Under the pieces are notes generated by a model. That model had not been told where the DNA came from. It made no database searches and saw nothing but the letters and a program-made list of their open reading frames with translations. From assembly GCF_949628215.1 (NCBI RefSeq), contig NC_134277.1, forward strand, positions 107,091,463 through 107,155,462: a DNA stretch of 64,000 nt, read 5' to 3'. How positions within the stretch are numbered: the first letter of the stretch is position 1; every line of letters begins with the position of its first letter. Shown piece after piece: positions 12,367 through 26,100 of the stretch. Origin of the DNA: Phalacrocorax aristotelis. Its lineage: Eukaryota > Chordata > Aves > Suliformes > Phalacrocoracidae. A program made the translations under genes and the position numbers.

Positions 12367-15300
12367 GTAAGGAATAATGCTATTTTCCTTTAATGTTCTG
12401 TCATTTTTATTTACTCTTATTACTCCAAGAATTTCTGAATATATTTTTTAAAATGAACTTGAAACGTGTCAGCTGAGTGTTTCAGAAAGTTAAGTGTTTA
12501 ACATGCCATATACAGCCAAACTTTTGTGAGTTTTGTATTGTACTGATGAATTGTCAGAACAAATACTTTTCAAAGGTCAGTACAGTAGCAGAACACAGAT
12601 TTAAATACAGATTTTTCATGGTATAAACAAGGATTGATATATAAGCGAGATTAATTTGTGTCAATAAATACTGAAGCATAGGAAAGCTTTATCCAATTTT
12701 CAGCAGGTTATAAATTACTACAAAACAAATGAGTATGGTTCATAATTTCATCATGGTTTCCCCCAAATCATAAATTGAAAGTGTATGGGGAAAATCATGG
12801 GAAGAATATATTTTGGTAAGGTATATAGGCAGAATTTAAAGGATGTGTTGGATTTACATAATTAAAAGATCTAATAAATCTCTGTTTTTCAAGGTAGAAA
12901 AACTATTGCAACTTTTTTACACAAAAGGGGAAAAAAAGGTGATGAGGGAGTTAGGCATACATTCAGTATAAAAAAGAGAGTTAAATATTATATCTATCCT
13001 AGTATAACGTATATTATGTAATTTATGATACATATTTGTCCATAAAAATAGAAATGGTCAAAGAAAAATACTGTCATGACAAACCAGTTCTGAGATCCAG
13101 ATCAGCCCTAATGTTTTCCTAGATTAGAAGCTCTTTGATGTCATAATGAAGGCAGTGGAGTTTCAGTACAAATGTGTAACCTGTTCTGCAAGAGTGATTT
13201 GTTGACCATGGTAAATAACAAATGTTACACAGACATGCTCTTTGAGGTGCTGTTAGGCCTGTTCTTTCTGTGCATGAGGCTTTTATAGAGTGTTTGCTAT
13301 TACTTATGCACAGCTAGATGGGAATATCCCTATAATTACATTTTTGTATGTCAAACATCAAACATTTAAAAAAAAATATGTATCTCTGGTTATTGTGTTA
13401 GGATTAAACCATGAGCTGTGCGTTATTAGCTTGTTTGTAGTTCTTAATGCAGGTCATAACTAAGGTGTTTGTAAATCTTGCATAATGCCCTAACACATTA
13501 TTGTTCTAACATTGTGTTCTATCTTTTCCAATATTTTACTGAATTTTTGTTTAAGTTATATTGCTGTGGAGCATTATCTTTTTTAAAACTCTCTATATCC
13601 TGAGCATGAGTAACAGCCATCACACTTTTGGAATTTCTTCGAAGTGGGCAATGACATGCTTCAGGAATATACACAAACCTACTCCATGATGGTGAGCTTG
13701 GTGAAATATAATGTGTTGCTTTTTGTCTTAACATGCCTGTGGTTTGTATGCAGTATATTGGTTAACAAATGCAAAACCTGAAATGTATTTTTCCTGGGGG
13801 AAGTAAAACAAAAACTTGGAAAGGAGATAATTTTGAATAGATTTGACGACATTTACTTGTTCTACAAAAAAAAAAAAAAAAGGGAAAAAGGGTCAAAGTA
13901 TTTGGAAGAGAGGGAAGCATTTTTTAAGTAAACAAGAGTCTCTTAGTCCTGCTTTGCTGTCTCCTTCTTCACAACTTTTATCAACCTTTCTTTCAGTGCT
14001 GATGTGTCCTATGTTCTAAAAAGTGTTTTTCTGAACAAGTTCAAAATTAGCTGTAGATGAAGAAAATGGTTTTCATTGGAATGTGCTCACTCATTGAGGG
14101 GAAATTCACAGAGATTTTCTGTATTTGAGGTAAAAAGAGGGGAAAAAAAAAAAGAGGTGCTTATTGTTAATGAACATTATGATTTTTCACCTAAATGGTG
14201 GAGAGGATAAAACTTTGCCGTAAGGGCTTTAAGATTAGCTCTCATACGATTTGAGAGGTAAGAGTTACAATCACACCTATGCTGTTTGGTTTGAATTAGC
14301 TTCTCCTATATCTCTGGAAGCTAGTTGTCCTAAGTCCCAATAAAGTGTTATTTTTATTGGTGCATTGGTCATATAACAGATTGGTGTGTATCACTTGAAA
14401 AACTGCAAAGAAGGTGGATCAGTTACCCTTGTAGTGTTAATTGAACAATATCAAATAATACCAAGAGTTGGTAGTACTTACTTTGTTTAAATGTTTATTT
14501 GACATTGAGACATCAAACAAAAAAGAGCTCCGGATTCTTGTTCATTAGGTACTCGTTACCCATGTATGTAACAGGAATGATTCCTGTTTCCAGCGCAATG
14601 GAGCAGGGATACAGCCCAGGAGGTCTTTTTCATTCCTCTTGGCAATCAGTTCACACTAGTATAAGTATTAAAAACTGGTCTGATTAGAAAAAGGAAAGCA
14701 GATGATGATTCTAAGGTTTCAGGCAGAGAGGTTTCAGACATGCCTGTGCTCTTAGGTGTTGGTTTAAATTATTGTAATGATCATAGATACACAGCTGCTT
14801 TTTGTATTAGATGGTCTTTGACTCTCTTTGCCCCACATAATAAGGATAGTCTAATATAAAGATGTTTTCCCAGATCAATGAAGGGAGAGAAACATGGGAG
14901 ATTTCTCTTTAAGTATTACCAATAATAAATATCAAGATTAATTACCTGTACTTGGTTTTTTTTCTCCAAAGAAGCATGAAGAATTTTAACTTTTGCATCG
15001 TCATGCTTTCTCTTCCAAAGGAAGATGACAGAGTTTGGAGCTGGTGCACAAGGCTGCTGACAGCCACTATCCACGCCCTTTTCCATTTTCTTTTTAATGA
15101 TTTACTATTTGGATGATCATTAGCTGGAAAGAAAAAATGTTTCCATAAGCATATAAGACATCCAGGCTCATTTCCCTAATTACTATTCTTTGGAAAGATG
15201 ACAGCACATTTCACTGTAATTATTGCTCAGCTGGATGTGTGCTTATGAAAAAAGAACTAATTTCACATTATTGTATAGGATGTTAGGATGGCACTCTCTA

Positions 15301-18300
15301 ATGTGTGGTGTTCGAAACCAGCAAAGAATAAACTTGATATTCTTATTGATTTCTAAGTGTAGCAAAATTATTTGCTGTAGCTCTTGTGAATATTCAGTTT
15401 CCTTGCACAGAAACTGAGAAATTATGTTAAAAAAAAGTTTTAAAATGTAATTGAAAGAGGATTAGACAAAGACAATACTGAAGACAGCTGGATTAGATTA
15501 AACAGCAGCAAACAAAGGTTATGACTACTGTAACTTCAGCATGCAGAGAATCCATGCTTGTAAGTAGTAAATTAGCCCACAGCATTTTAGTATATCCTTA
15601 AAATACAGTCCTATTTAAAAGCTGACTTGAAAAACTGGAAGGTGCTGCTTGAAATATGTGATACCTGGGTGTGTAGATGTCTCCTGGCCTATTTTCATGA
15701 TGCAGTTAAGTTGTCATTCCCCCTTCTTTTTTTTTTTTACAGGGTTAACGAAGTTACCAACGTTCTGATAGTGAAGTGCCAAGAAGAAAGGTGTAAGCTG
15801 GATTTTCTTTCTGTGTATCAGCTGAAATTTGGAAAGTTGGTGCACTTAGGAATGTATTAAAACAACTATAAAAGTCACTGAAAGGAGAATTTTACTCTGG
15901 ATTTTCTACGGAAAATTATTCAATGCACAAGAAATTCAGCACCATGAATTTTTGCTCAGATGTGTTAAGTGAAGAAGTTGCCTATGTATAATGGGGAACT
16001 TAGCCAATCATAACTGAATTACTGGTCATCTTGGTGTAAAAGGATGCATATTCAGTTCTGTGCTTTTTTTTTTCACGAAGACTTGCAAAAACAAGTTGTC
16101 CATGCCAATTCTCAGGACAAAACAAAGCACAGTTAGATGAAACTAGCACCTTACAGTTGTCGTAACTTAGAATATTAACTTACTTAAAATTCAGTCCAGT
16201 GAGCATAATGACACTATGTACTACATCCTGCTAAAAAAACTCAAACAAACAAACCATCTATCTTATTTTGAAATCTCTAATATCTTTTGGTAGCATAAAG
16301 TGATGCTGAATCAAGAATAACTACACAATGTTTTGCCACAATGTTTTTCCAAAACATGTGCACTGTGTGTACTACGGCTTTTCTGTGCCTGATGAATAAA
16401 AGCTCTATATTGCATCTAAGTTAAGCTAAGGTAATTTCTTTTGTTATGATATCTTTTCATTTGGAAGGTGGTAGCACCTTTTTAGCTTTTATAGAATATG
16501 TTAACGGGTATTTTGCTTAGTAAAGCTTAAGGAATATAAACTGAAGTGTGTATCAGAAATTATTGTAGAAAACAAAATACTATGAAATGTTCTTGTTAAA
16601 AATCTAGTTGTGGCCACTATGTATTAAGGTGCTAAATGACACATCAAGGATCAACCTGCCAAAAGGGAGAGATCTGAAAGCAAGCCAAAGAAATCCTACT
16701 GACTCAGGAACTTCTACACTTACAGCTGTGTTTGTAAAAGAGTTGGAAGTGTTTGCTGCATCATTCTAAGGTTACGTTTGTACACCATGCTTGTACAGGA
16801 GCTGGAAGTATTTACTGCTTCATATTGAGAGACATCAGCTGCCTTCATGCTAGTTCTAGCTTATGTTTTGACCTCTTTTCATACATGGCCATTAGTGTTT
16901 GAGTTGAGCTGCCTGTCCTGTATGACACAGTAATAAACTAGGGGTAAAAATCTGTTGGAGGAGCAGAGTTTGAGTTGGATGAGCAATCAGAAGTGGAATG
17001 GAGCCTATTACACATCTAAAACCAATCCATGAAGATACTTCAAACACGAGGGAAGAGTAGCTATCATTTTGGCTTGCACTGCTGCCTGCCCTCATCTAAA
17101 ACAGCGCTTCCAGCTCCCTACCCCTTTTGACACTTTTCATTCTATGTCTTGTGCTGTATTAATACAGCTGAAAACAGAGCTCCATGTTTCACTAAAATCA
17201 GTTGCTGATCCACTACTATTGGGAAGGGTCTGAAAGCTGAGGCAAATACCATTACAGCAATGTGATTGCCTGGCATTCCAGCAAATACGTTTGTCTGTCT
17301 GCCCAAACCTGCTGTCTAATCATGCCTGAATGAGCAGAGAAATCACCAGCTGTCAGGCCTGATAATCTGAAAAAACTTTTTAAAGTTTGCAAATGAATTG
17401 AAATGTATTTTTTCTCCCCTCCCCGCCCTCCCTCCCACCCCCGCAAAAAAAAAAAAAAGTGACAATGGAGCCTACAAGTGAGTTACTATGCTATTTCTAT
17501 TGAAGAAAACATGTGTCTGTACGTATATTTTAAAAAGACTAAAACTTGGGGTTTGCATTTCTGATACATGGGGTCTTCCTTACTCTTCATACACAATACT
17601 ATCTTTTTTATATACCATGTCTTGTATATGCGGGTAAGATACCCACTACAGGGATCTGAAATGGCCAAGAATTTTAAGAGTCTGTCCCTCTTTAAATTTA
17701 GCTTATGAGTCTTCTAATCCCAACTGCTTAAAATCAAAATAGAATGTAGCTACATATTTTTTAACTTCAAAATAAGCATCACATAGGAAATTTTAGAAAT
17801 CTTGAAAAAGTTACGTCAGGCAGGTATTAAACTCAGTTTGTGAGAACCAAAATATTTCCTCATCTCTGTTTCTAGCATTAGATAGGTCCCAGGTAAAAAA
17901 AGAGCTCTTTATATTGTAAATATCAGTACTCAAGACTCTTACTTTTTTGTTGGCGTGGAGATCTATACTGTAGACCTGTGCTGAAGATGTTGAGCTCTAC
18001 TTTTATATAAAGAAATTTCAAATTAATATCTACAAAAAAGCATTAGAGAAGAAAATGGATTTTTTTTTTTTTTTTTGAACAAGCAGGCTTCATTGAAAGT
18101 TGAAGCTTTAAATTAAGGAACGGAATAGGAGCCAACTTGCATTCTTCCTGAGAGAGTCAAACTTCCTGTGATCCAACCCAGCCAATGTCCCTCCTTGTTT
18201 TATTCTTTCAGCTCACACTGCTCAGACTGAATCTTTTCCAATTAGCATTGCCTGTCCAGGTAAAAGATCTGAGGTATCTACTGTTTGGGCATTTAGACTG

Positions 18301-21300
18301 GTGGGTTATGATCACAGGCCTGGTGATTCATAGGTTTCTCTGTATGCGAAAGTTACTGCTCAGTAAGCTGAGATTTGAATTTACAGTACTGCTTGCTTAT
18401 TCCACTTCTGGTTTTAAATACAGTTGTGAACAAGCTCATTTGAAAATGAACTTACAGTACTCAGAGTAGGTTACCTGGCAAATTACTCGACTGTAAATTC
18501 TGGCTTCAGTTTGTGAAAAGGGTTTGGTTGCAGTTTTTTTTGTAGACAAATCAAATTTTTCTTTTTATTGAAATTTATTAATTGCAATTTATGTAATGTT
18601 CATAGTTTTACTCTATTAAGTTAACCTGGCCACCATTGCTACTGTTATTAAACTACATGAAAAAAGAGCCAATTAAAAAAAAATACTATGGAAGTGCTGT
18701 AGAGCAAAGGTGAAGTACAGAAGTAAGGCCTACAGTATAACTCAGGTTAGCATTTTACCTGGGTTCTGTTCTAAATATGATGACAAAATGCCTTAAGCAC
18801 AAATGATGTTGTTGCTTGCTCTTGTGAGGTACACATCCTATAATTGTTTGACCCTTCTGCGTTCTGCATATACTGCAATATTATAGGTGTGTGTCTTTCT
18901 CATCGGCACTGTGGATATTGGGAAAAAACATCCTATTAAGTGGAGCAAAAAAGGTGTCTTACACAGTTAATGGAAACTCAGTAAAAGGGTAAGAGATGAG
19001 AGAGCAAATACCTCCATCAGAACATGAAGCAAGTCCTATGGACCAGCTTGGATGGGAGCTGCCTTGAAGCAGTTTTTGGCTTCTTTGTATGAAGACTGGT
19101 AGTTTTGTTGTGTCAGAAGCCACCTATAATTATTTAATGCTACTAATTTCCTCCAGCTTATAGAAAGCCAAAGCTGCCATGTACTTCTTAAAACACACAG
19201 GCTTCTTGTTTAAGATTTCATTTGAAGCATTTCTTTGTCCTAATTCATCTGTAAATAGGGTGTTGTAATACTTCCTTACACTCAACAGAGTAGCTGCCAG
19301 TGCTTTCAGGTTCTTTAATGAAAGGCACCCTCACTGCAACTTGATTTATGTATTTTAAGAAACTTCTGGGTGTGTTCTGTGACAGAGTTCATGTTAGTTT
19401 GCCAGCCTATTACTTTTGTCGTATGAAGCTTCTGAATGTTGGATGTGGATTCCTAACAAACTTGCTTATTTTAGGGTTAACCTATGGCATCCAATTCTTT
19501 TCTTCTCTATCCCCTTTCCTTGTTAGACGTGAACATTCCTGAACTCTTGGGAGCTGATAGTGATGCCAGTTAATGACTTCAAACATCACAACTTGACAGG
19601 TAACTTTTTACTCCATCACTGATTGCTATTTCTATGAAATTGTAAGTTTGTTAATAAGATGAACTCCAGGTCCAGTGGTTAAAGGAATACAACTATATGA
19701 CCAAGTGCAAAAAGTGAACTTTAGGGCTGCCTGTTGACACATGCGTAAGTTGAGTACCTAAAATATTTTTTAAGCACTGTAGTTACCCCACCTTTCCACT
19801 AGATGACACTTTCACCAAAACACTTTAATCTCAATTTACATATTTTCTGATTCTTTTCTTTATCCCCCATTGAACTGTCATTTTGTGTTCCTTTTCTTGA
19901 AAGCATTCCTTGGATCCTTCATTACTGTGACTTCTGTGTTGTTCCTGAATATGTTAGTGATGCTGTGGAACTGCATAGGTGCCATTCATAGGTGTTCTTT
20001 CTGTGATTGCATTGCCCTATTCTTCAATCCCTATCCTTCCGTGGTGACATGATGGGCAAATGAAAGCTATGAAGAGCTCAGAGCCTTATGAGGCACAGCA
20101 CTTGACTTTGTCAATGCTCATCATGTCAGTCTATCTTAATGCAACTAATATTTTAAAAAAAAAAAGTTGTAAAAGGTAAATTTAGTCTGTACTATTGTAA
20201 GTACTAATTACTCTATAAATTAAAAAATCCTCTTTAAACTATTATTGCATAGATGCTTGTGCAGTAAGGGCCAAAGTCAAGGTCTTTAAGGAAACTTAAT
20301 AACCTAAATGGCTTAAATTCTGCAAGTGCCTAAATCCTCAAAAACGTGCTGTTCTGCAGAATTTTCAGGCCTGCATCAGGCATATCGGCTTCTTTGTACA
20401 TTTCAGGGAGTGTTGGGTGCATAAGATAACATAGGAATGCGGAGAGAACAGCCTGAGTGAATGATGAGTGAAGTGTTAGGGGAAAAGATGGAGGCAGAGG
20501 GGAAAAGCTGGGACCAAGGGACTATCAACCTTAGCTAGGCGTACCCCACTGTCAGGCAGGGAGGGGAACGGTTTCTGTCCCGGAGGAGACTCCCTGGATA
20601 GAGGGCAGCAACCTGCCTTGGAGGTCAGCAATCAGGACACATCAGTTGTTTAGATAGGCCATAAGCTGAGAGGCAAAACCTTTCTTTGAACCATATCTCT
20701 ATTTCCTGTTTGGGCTCAGTCTCCCACGCCTCTTTTTCAGGGTGGTGGCCCTGTTGCATGGACTACCTGAGTCCAACTCGTAAGATGCCAGGCTTGGAAG
20801 GAAAGAGGGGTAAGAATAGACTAAGTGCACCTAGAGAGCTAGCATGCTATGATTTTCTACCCTGTTAAAGATTCTTACTTTAGGCACTTGGGACTTCGAC
20901 TTGAGTGAGAAGACTAACCAGTCTGATAGCTGTGAGCTGGCAACAACAATTGGATGGCTTTGCAAACACTGATAGGCAGGAACTTGGATATCTGGGAGGC
21001 TTTGCTTTGGGGCTGGGTATCTATGTAGTGATCCTGCAGAGACAGATAGGCACCACCAGGACAGCTTCAAGGATTTAAGCAAGCGTGGTTACTAAAGTCA
21101 GTGACTCACATCCATACAGAAAGTGTTCTGCTCCTGATTCAGACCTTTATTATTTTGAACTCTTAATTAAGTCTCTTTGAACCCACAGGTGCAGCTGCTT
21201 ACTGATGCTTATTTGTTTTCTTTTATTTGTCACAGGTTTTCATTTACCAAAATATTTTAGGCAGGTGATTGAACTTGAGGTGTTTGAGGGGATTTTAATC

Positions 21301-22984
21301 TATTCTTGGAAATCGTGACCAACTCTTCTGTTCTGTTCTCTGGACACTAGTGTGGGCATATGCTTGTAGGCAGGTCTCCAATGGGTGACTAGACCACTAC
21401 CATTCCCATTTTATAGACTGATTTAAAGTTGATTATATGTTTATGGCTGCTAAGTTATTTGTTACAGAATAGTATTGTTTTTAATGTTTTGTTTTTCAAT
21501 TAGTTGAATTTTAATAGTCAAACGACAAATATGAAAAAGAAAGTTTTCAGTTATACAGAATGAATGAAATATTTGATTTACATATTTTTTCATGTCTGCC
21601 TACTGACTAGCCAAATATTTAAAAATTTCAAGTATGAACACATTGAATATTATGTTCACTTTCATATGCATCAGTCATACAACTATTTTAACCACTCTCT
21701 TCCAAAACCACTGTTGATGTGCTGATTTTTTTTTTGCTTTAACTTCTGTGAAGTCATTTCACAATACCTGAGCTGTGAAGTTATGCTTACTAAGTTATTT
21801 CACTGTTATTTAAGCTGTTTCATTTTATGAGTTCTTAAAGCACTGTCTAGAATCCAGGCAGTTATGCAATTCACTTGAACGTCAGTCATCTTGTTCTTTC
21901 TGTATCAACGAATGATTTTTTGGTTTTGGGTTTGTTTGGTTTTTTTTTTTTTTGTTTGGTTTGGTTTTTAGTTTTAGGGTTTGGGGTTTTTTAATCCAAA
22001 GTAGAATAACTTGGAGGGATTCAAAGGTTATCATATGGAGTAAAGCTTGGCATAGAGGTGTAAGAAGGTTAGGTGGCAACTGTAGCAAAAGTTCGTTTTG
22101 CTTTTGGCAGAAAAAATTTCAGTTAATCTCTCCTATTTGCAGGCCAATGTCCTTATCACTGAGTGTGCAGAGACAACCTGTTGTAGTTGTTTTGTTTTAT
22201 TTTATTAAATATGCCTGGAACCTAAATAAAATAATACATTTTTTGTGTCAAAATATTTAAATGTTTTCTCTTCACAGAAATTACTAGAAAAATTTCAAAT
22301 GGTTTTCAGAATTTTGAGGGAAGTGAGGTGGAGTAAGCTAAGAAGCTACAGAACAGTTTGTGTGCTAGAACATAAATACATACAAAGTATAAATAAGTTC
22401 TGTAATTTTTAGATTAAATTTTACTGTAAACTTCAAAAGTATTTAATGCATGTCCTCTGTTTATTTTACAGTGTAGCTGGGAAAGTTTGTAATTGTTCCT
22501 TTGACACTGACCTCCACTTGGAGGCAGTGCTATGCAGACTTTCTGAAAGCTGGGATTTGTGATTATATATTATAATAAAAATGTCCACTGGTGATCATAT
22601 GCAGAGAGTCTATATTCAGCTTAAGACTCATGTTCTTTGTCGTTTTCCTGTAGGTGATTGAAGATGTCTAGCCAGAAGAGAACAGTAGGTGCTGGGATTT
22701 ATAGGAACTTTAAATGGCTAAAAATAATGGCTTACACTGAAAAGTGTTTCGATGCATCCTGGTCTTACAATATTTTTGAGACATGGCAAGTTGTGGGATG
22801 TTGACAGTACTATGCTATAGGTGAGGTACCAAGATCTCTCCCTCCCTTCAGCTGCAGGACTCTCCCAAATAATGCTGGAAGTTAAAATGAATCATTTATG
22901 AGCATCAGTAGACACATGGGTGGGGCTTCTTTGTAAACTGGTATTTTGTTGATGCAATATGTGTGACAGCCTTTTAGTTCGGAA
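12367..22984. other. Non-coding upstream region of the transglutaminase gene
   Basis: About 10.6 kb of AT-rich sequence has only short open frames and homopolymer runs, for example A at about 13,866-13,881 and T at 18,060-18,076. A G/T-rich strand-asymmetric tract lies at about 21,918-21,990. No repeat family or exon was recognised. Confidence 0.45.
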
Positions 22985-22990
22985 TATAAA
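22985..22990 (+). promoter_or_regulatory. Candidate TATA box of the transglutaminase gene
   Basis: A perfect TATAAA hexamer lies 130 bp upstream of the preferred start codon at 23,115. A start site about 30 bp downstream, near 23,015, would give a leader of about 100 nt. This rests on the motif and spacing alone. Confidence 0.3.
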
Positions 22991-23101
22991 TGTTACTGAG
23001 AGGAAATTAGGTTGGTTCACAGAGGAGATCAGCCAGACCTTGCAGTGCATCTTGCTGAGGAGCAGCTACCTCCACCAATTCTGTACTTCAGATACTAGTT
23101 C

Positions 23102-23107
23102 ATGTAG
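23102..23107 (+). promoter_or_regulatory. Minimal upstream ORF (ATG immediately followed by TAG)
   Basis: If transcription starts near 23,015, the first AUG of the leader is a start-stop element of AUG and UAG only. It ends seven nucleotides before the main ATG at 23,115. Start-stop uORFs of this type are known to hold ribosomes and lower downstream initiation. The main ATG has a strong context (A at -3, G at +4), so it could still be used by leaky scanning. Confidence 0.25.
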
Positions 23108-23114
23108 AAGAAAA

Positions 23115-23121
23115 ATGGAAG
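23115..23121 (+). CDS. Transglutaminase exon 1, coding part (preferred candidate)
   Basis: The sequence gives Met-Glu plus one base, followed by the near-ideal donor GTGAGT. The phase matches exon 2, where G joins TC to make Val. The short coding first exon resembles that of TGM2. The ATG context is strong and a TATA box lies at a reasonable distance. The segment at 12,329-12,366 is the competing choice. Confidence 0.45.
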
Positions 23122-26100
23122 GTGAGTGTCTCGAAACTTTACTATCACTTGATTCAGTACTGAAAGCTGAAATAAGTAAACGGTCAGGTGTAAGGACAAA
23201 AAAATATTGTACATATTGCTGTGTGGAATCAAGTGTAGGGATTACTTCTATGGTTTCAATTTTATTTATGATTTAGTGAGAAAGAAAAAAAACAACTTAT
23301 GCAAAAAACCTTTCATTTTATAGAGGAAAAAGAGGGCTACGGAGAAGAATTGGTGAAACAGCAGCCAACTCTGAGAATACAAAAGAGCATGGAAAAGAAT
23401 GCATTTTATTTCCAGAATAAACTACAAAGTATTAGTTTTCGGTATCCCATGCTAGAAGCAATTATTTCACAATGGACACCTGAAGTATTCTCTCTGGAAT
23501 GAAGGGAAAATGTGAATTGATAGAGAAAACCAAGTGACTGGTAGTGAAGGTTGGGAGAGAGAAAACCAGCAAGAGATGTGAAATTGATTAGCCTGTAGTA
23601 TTTTCTCTGGGCTGCCTTTGCTTAAGAAGGCAATTGTTACCTCCTTTGTGATCCAGTTCTGATAATTGGCTCTGATAAGCAAACTGTTGGCTGACTTTAG
23701 AGAACTTCCCTGGGAAACATGTAATATCTCAACTCCCTGATGTTCCGGTTCAACTGGATTAATGGGTGGATGAAGTGTAGTTGTCTTGGTTTATAAACGC
23801 CTCCAGAGGATGGGTGAGGATCTATCAGGTTCAGTGTTCTTGACCACAAGAATTCGTCATATGTGCTATAAGCACTTCTAATCCTTTCTGTTCAACCAGA
23901 ATACTTTGTGTTATGGTTGACAACTCTCATTAAGATATGAGATTTTCAGTTCAATTCTGTTACTCTTTCTTGTCAGCAGGTATGATACATTCATGAGCAA
24001 TAATGATGCAATGCATTGCTGTATTTTTTGGTTGTTGTCGATAGTGTGCATGTTTTTAACATGGGTAACACCCAGGTCTGCATTTATCTGCCGATCTTTG
24101 CTGAAGAGCTAAATGTCCAATTCATTACCAAATTTAAATGGTTAGATGAAAAATTAAAAAATCAGAAAAAGCTGCTTTTCTTTTTCTTCCCTACCCACCC
24201 TCCCCTCCCAATTAATTTCAATTATGACTTACTTAAGGATGCGATCCTGGGAAACTCCACTGGTTTATGTAAACGTGTCCCAGTCCCATGGGCTTAGCTA
24301 TGAGTCTCCTTTTATGTGGGTACACCCTTGGTTCTGGATGGGAGAAATTAGTTTCCCCTAAATCCTCTGTATTCACTTTGGTTCTAATATAGTTAGAGAA
24401 GTTGCATTGTTTGGTTGTTCTGCAGGCTCAACAGGACCAAACTTAACCCTTTAGAATTAAAATAATATACAGGGCTTTGTATTTCAGTAAGCCCAGTTTC
24501 CAAAACTGCTGAGAATCTCTGGTTCTTATTGTCTTCAATTAGTGTGAGGCACTTTTGAAAATAAAAAGTTGTATGCAAATAAGTAAAAATTAGTGTTGCC
24601 ACCCATCCTTCCGGCACCAGGATCATAATTATGCCTATGAAATGTCTGATATCCAGGCAGGGTGCCTAAGGGGACACCAGCTAAGATTTTTGTCAAGCCA
24701 GTCATAGTACTTGGGATAGTTTGTCAGCATGTTTTTTTTAAATGTCACAACTTGTGAATATTTTCCACTCCTTTAAGTTCCTCAGAGATGTCCACAAACC
24801 TTTTATGACTTTGGGAAATACAGATTGAGACCTCTGTATACACATTTAACAGTATTTACAATTTTGAAGGACATTTATTTGTATCTATTTTATTCATAAC
24901 TCATTTGGAGTCCAATTTAAGCTTTCAAACACCTACCTCTGCTATCAAATCTTTTCTTTATTCAATTTACTGCATTATTTTGTTTCTTGTATAATAAAAC
25001 AGCTCTCAACTGATAGCATGTGCAAGACATTTTCTGTCTAGCTGTGGTTGAAAAGTAAATGTCTGTAGACAGCATGTTGTAATATGGAGAGAATATTACA
25101 ATGCAAAATCCATTTTTCAAGTACAGATACTAATATCGTCCCTCAGCATCAGGTATTTATAAAGCAAGAAGGCACTATATAAAAGATGTGAAACTTGTAG
25201 CACAGCTTTATACATCAAAGCATTATGAAAGTTCCACCTGCAAGCTAGGGAAGTGGTGAGCTTGTAAGCAAACTTTTAAGGATGTATGTCTCAATCTCAG
25301 CGTTGCTGAATTTTGAATGAACTTTTGAATGAATTTTTCAGAACAGTTATCTCTGTCTTTCATCATCATCTCCTCTTTCATGTAATCTTGACCTCAGCCA
25401 ATGATGGGAACTCTATTATCTGTTTTTTCCTTTGTGTTCCTTTCTCCATCCTGCAGTCATTGAGCTGGGAGAAGTCGACCTGAACTGTCCTTCCAACTGC
25501 CAAATTCATAACACCCATTTCTTCGGAACTGACAGACAGATAATAAGGAGAGGACAAGCCTTCAGCTTTTATGCTCGCTTCCAAAATCGGGAATGGGATG
25601 ACTCCGTGGACCAGGCCGTTTTCACTGTGGAGACAGGTAGTCATTCCCAAACTCTTTGTAGTCTTTCCCAGTCCTTTGCTGGTAAGTAATATTTCCCATA
25701 GTCTTTAGTAACAAACAGCATCTACTCATTCATCTTCTGTGGGAAGAGACTACCTTCCCCTAATGCAGGCGGTTCTGCTAACGTGAAGTTTTCTCACTCT
25801 GCTACAGAAGTGACAAGTGAAAAATCTACCCTTGGGAGCTTTGCATTGCAAATGATGGCTAAGGAAATTACCTGCCTTTATTTTTTGCTTTGTTTAGTCT
25901 GACTGAAGTTGTATTTATTTTCCTGAAAAGGCCTCCGACCCTGTGAATCAAATGAGACAAAATGTACCTTCCCAATGGGCGGATGTCTAGATCAAACCTG
26001 CTGGAGTGCTTCCTACAAAATTCATCAGCCAAAATGCATCAGTGTCAGTGTGTTTCCTCCCTCCAATGCCTGCATTGGCCGTTATATTCTCAATATGCAA

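Noticed and set aside
21918..21990. G/T-rich tract resembling telomeric or G-quadruplex sequence
   Set aside because: Units are irregular with few GGG runs. It is more simply a decayed T-rich simple repeat.
22959..23276. 105-codon plus-strand frame containing the proposed start codon
   Set aside because: It reads straight through the strong donor at 23,122 into intron 1. Only the seven bases 23,115-23,121 are taken as coding.
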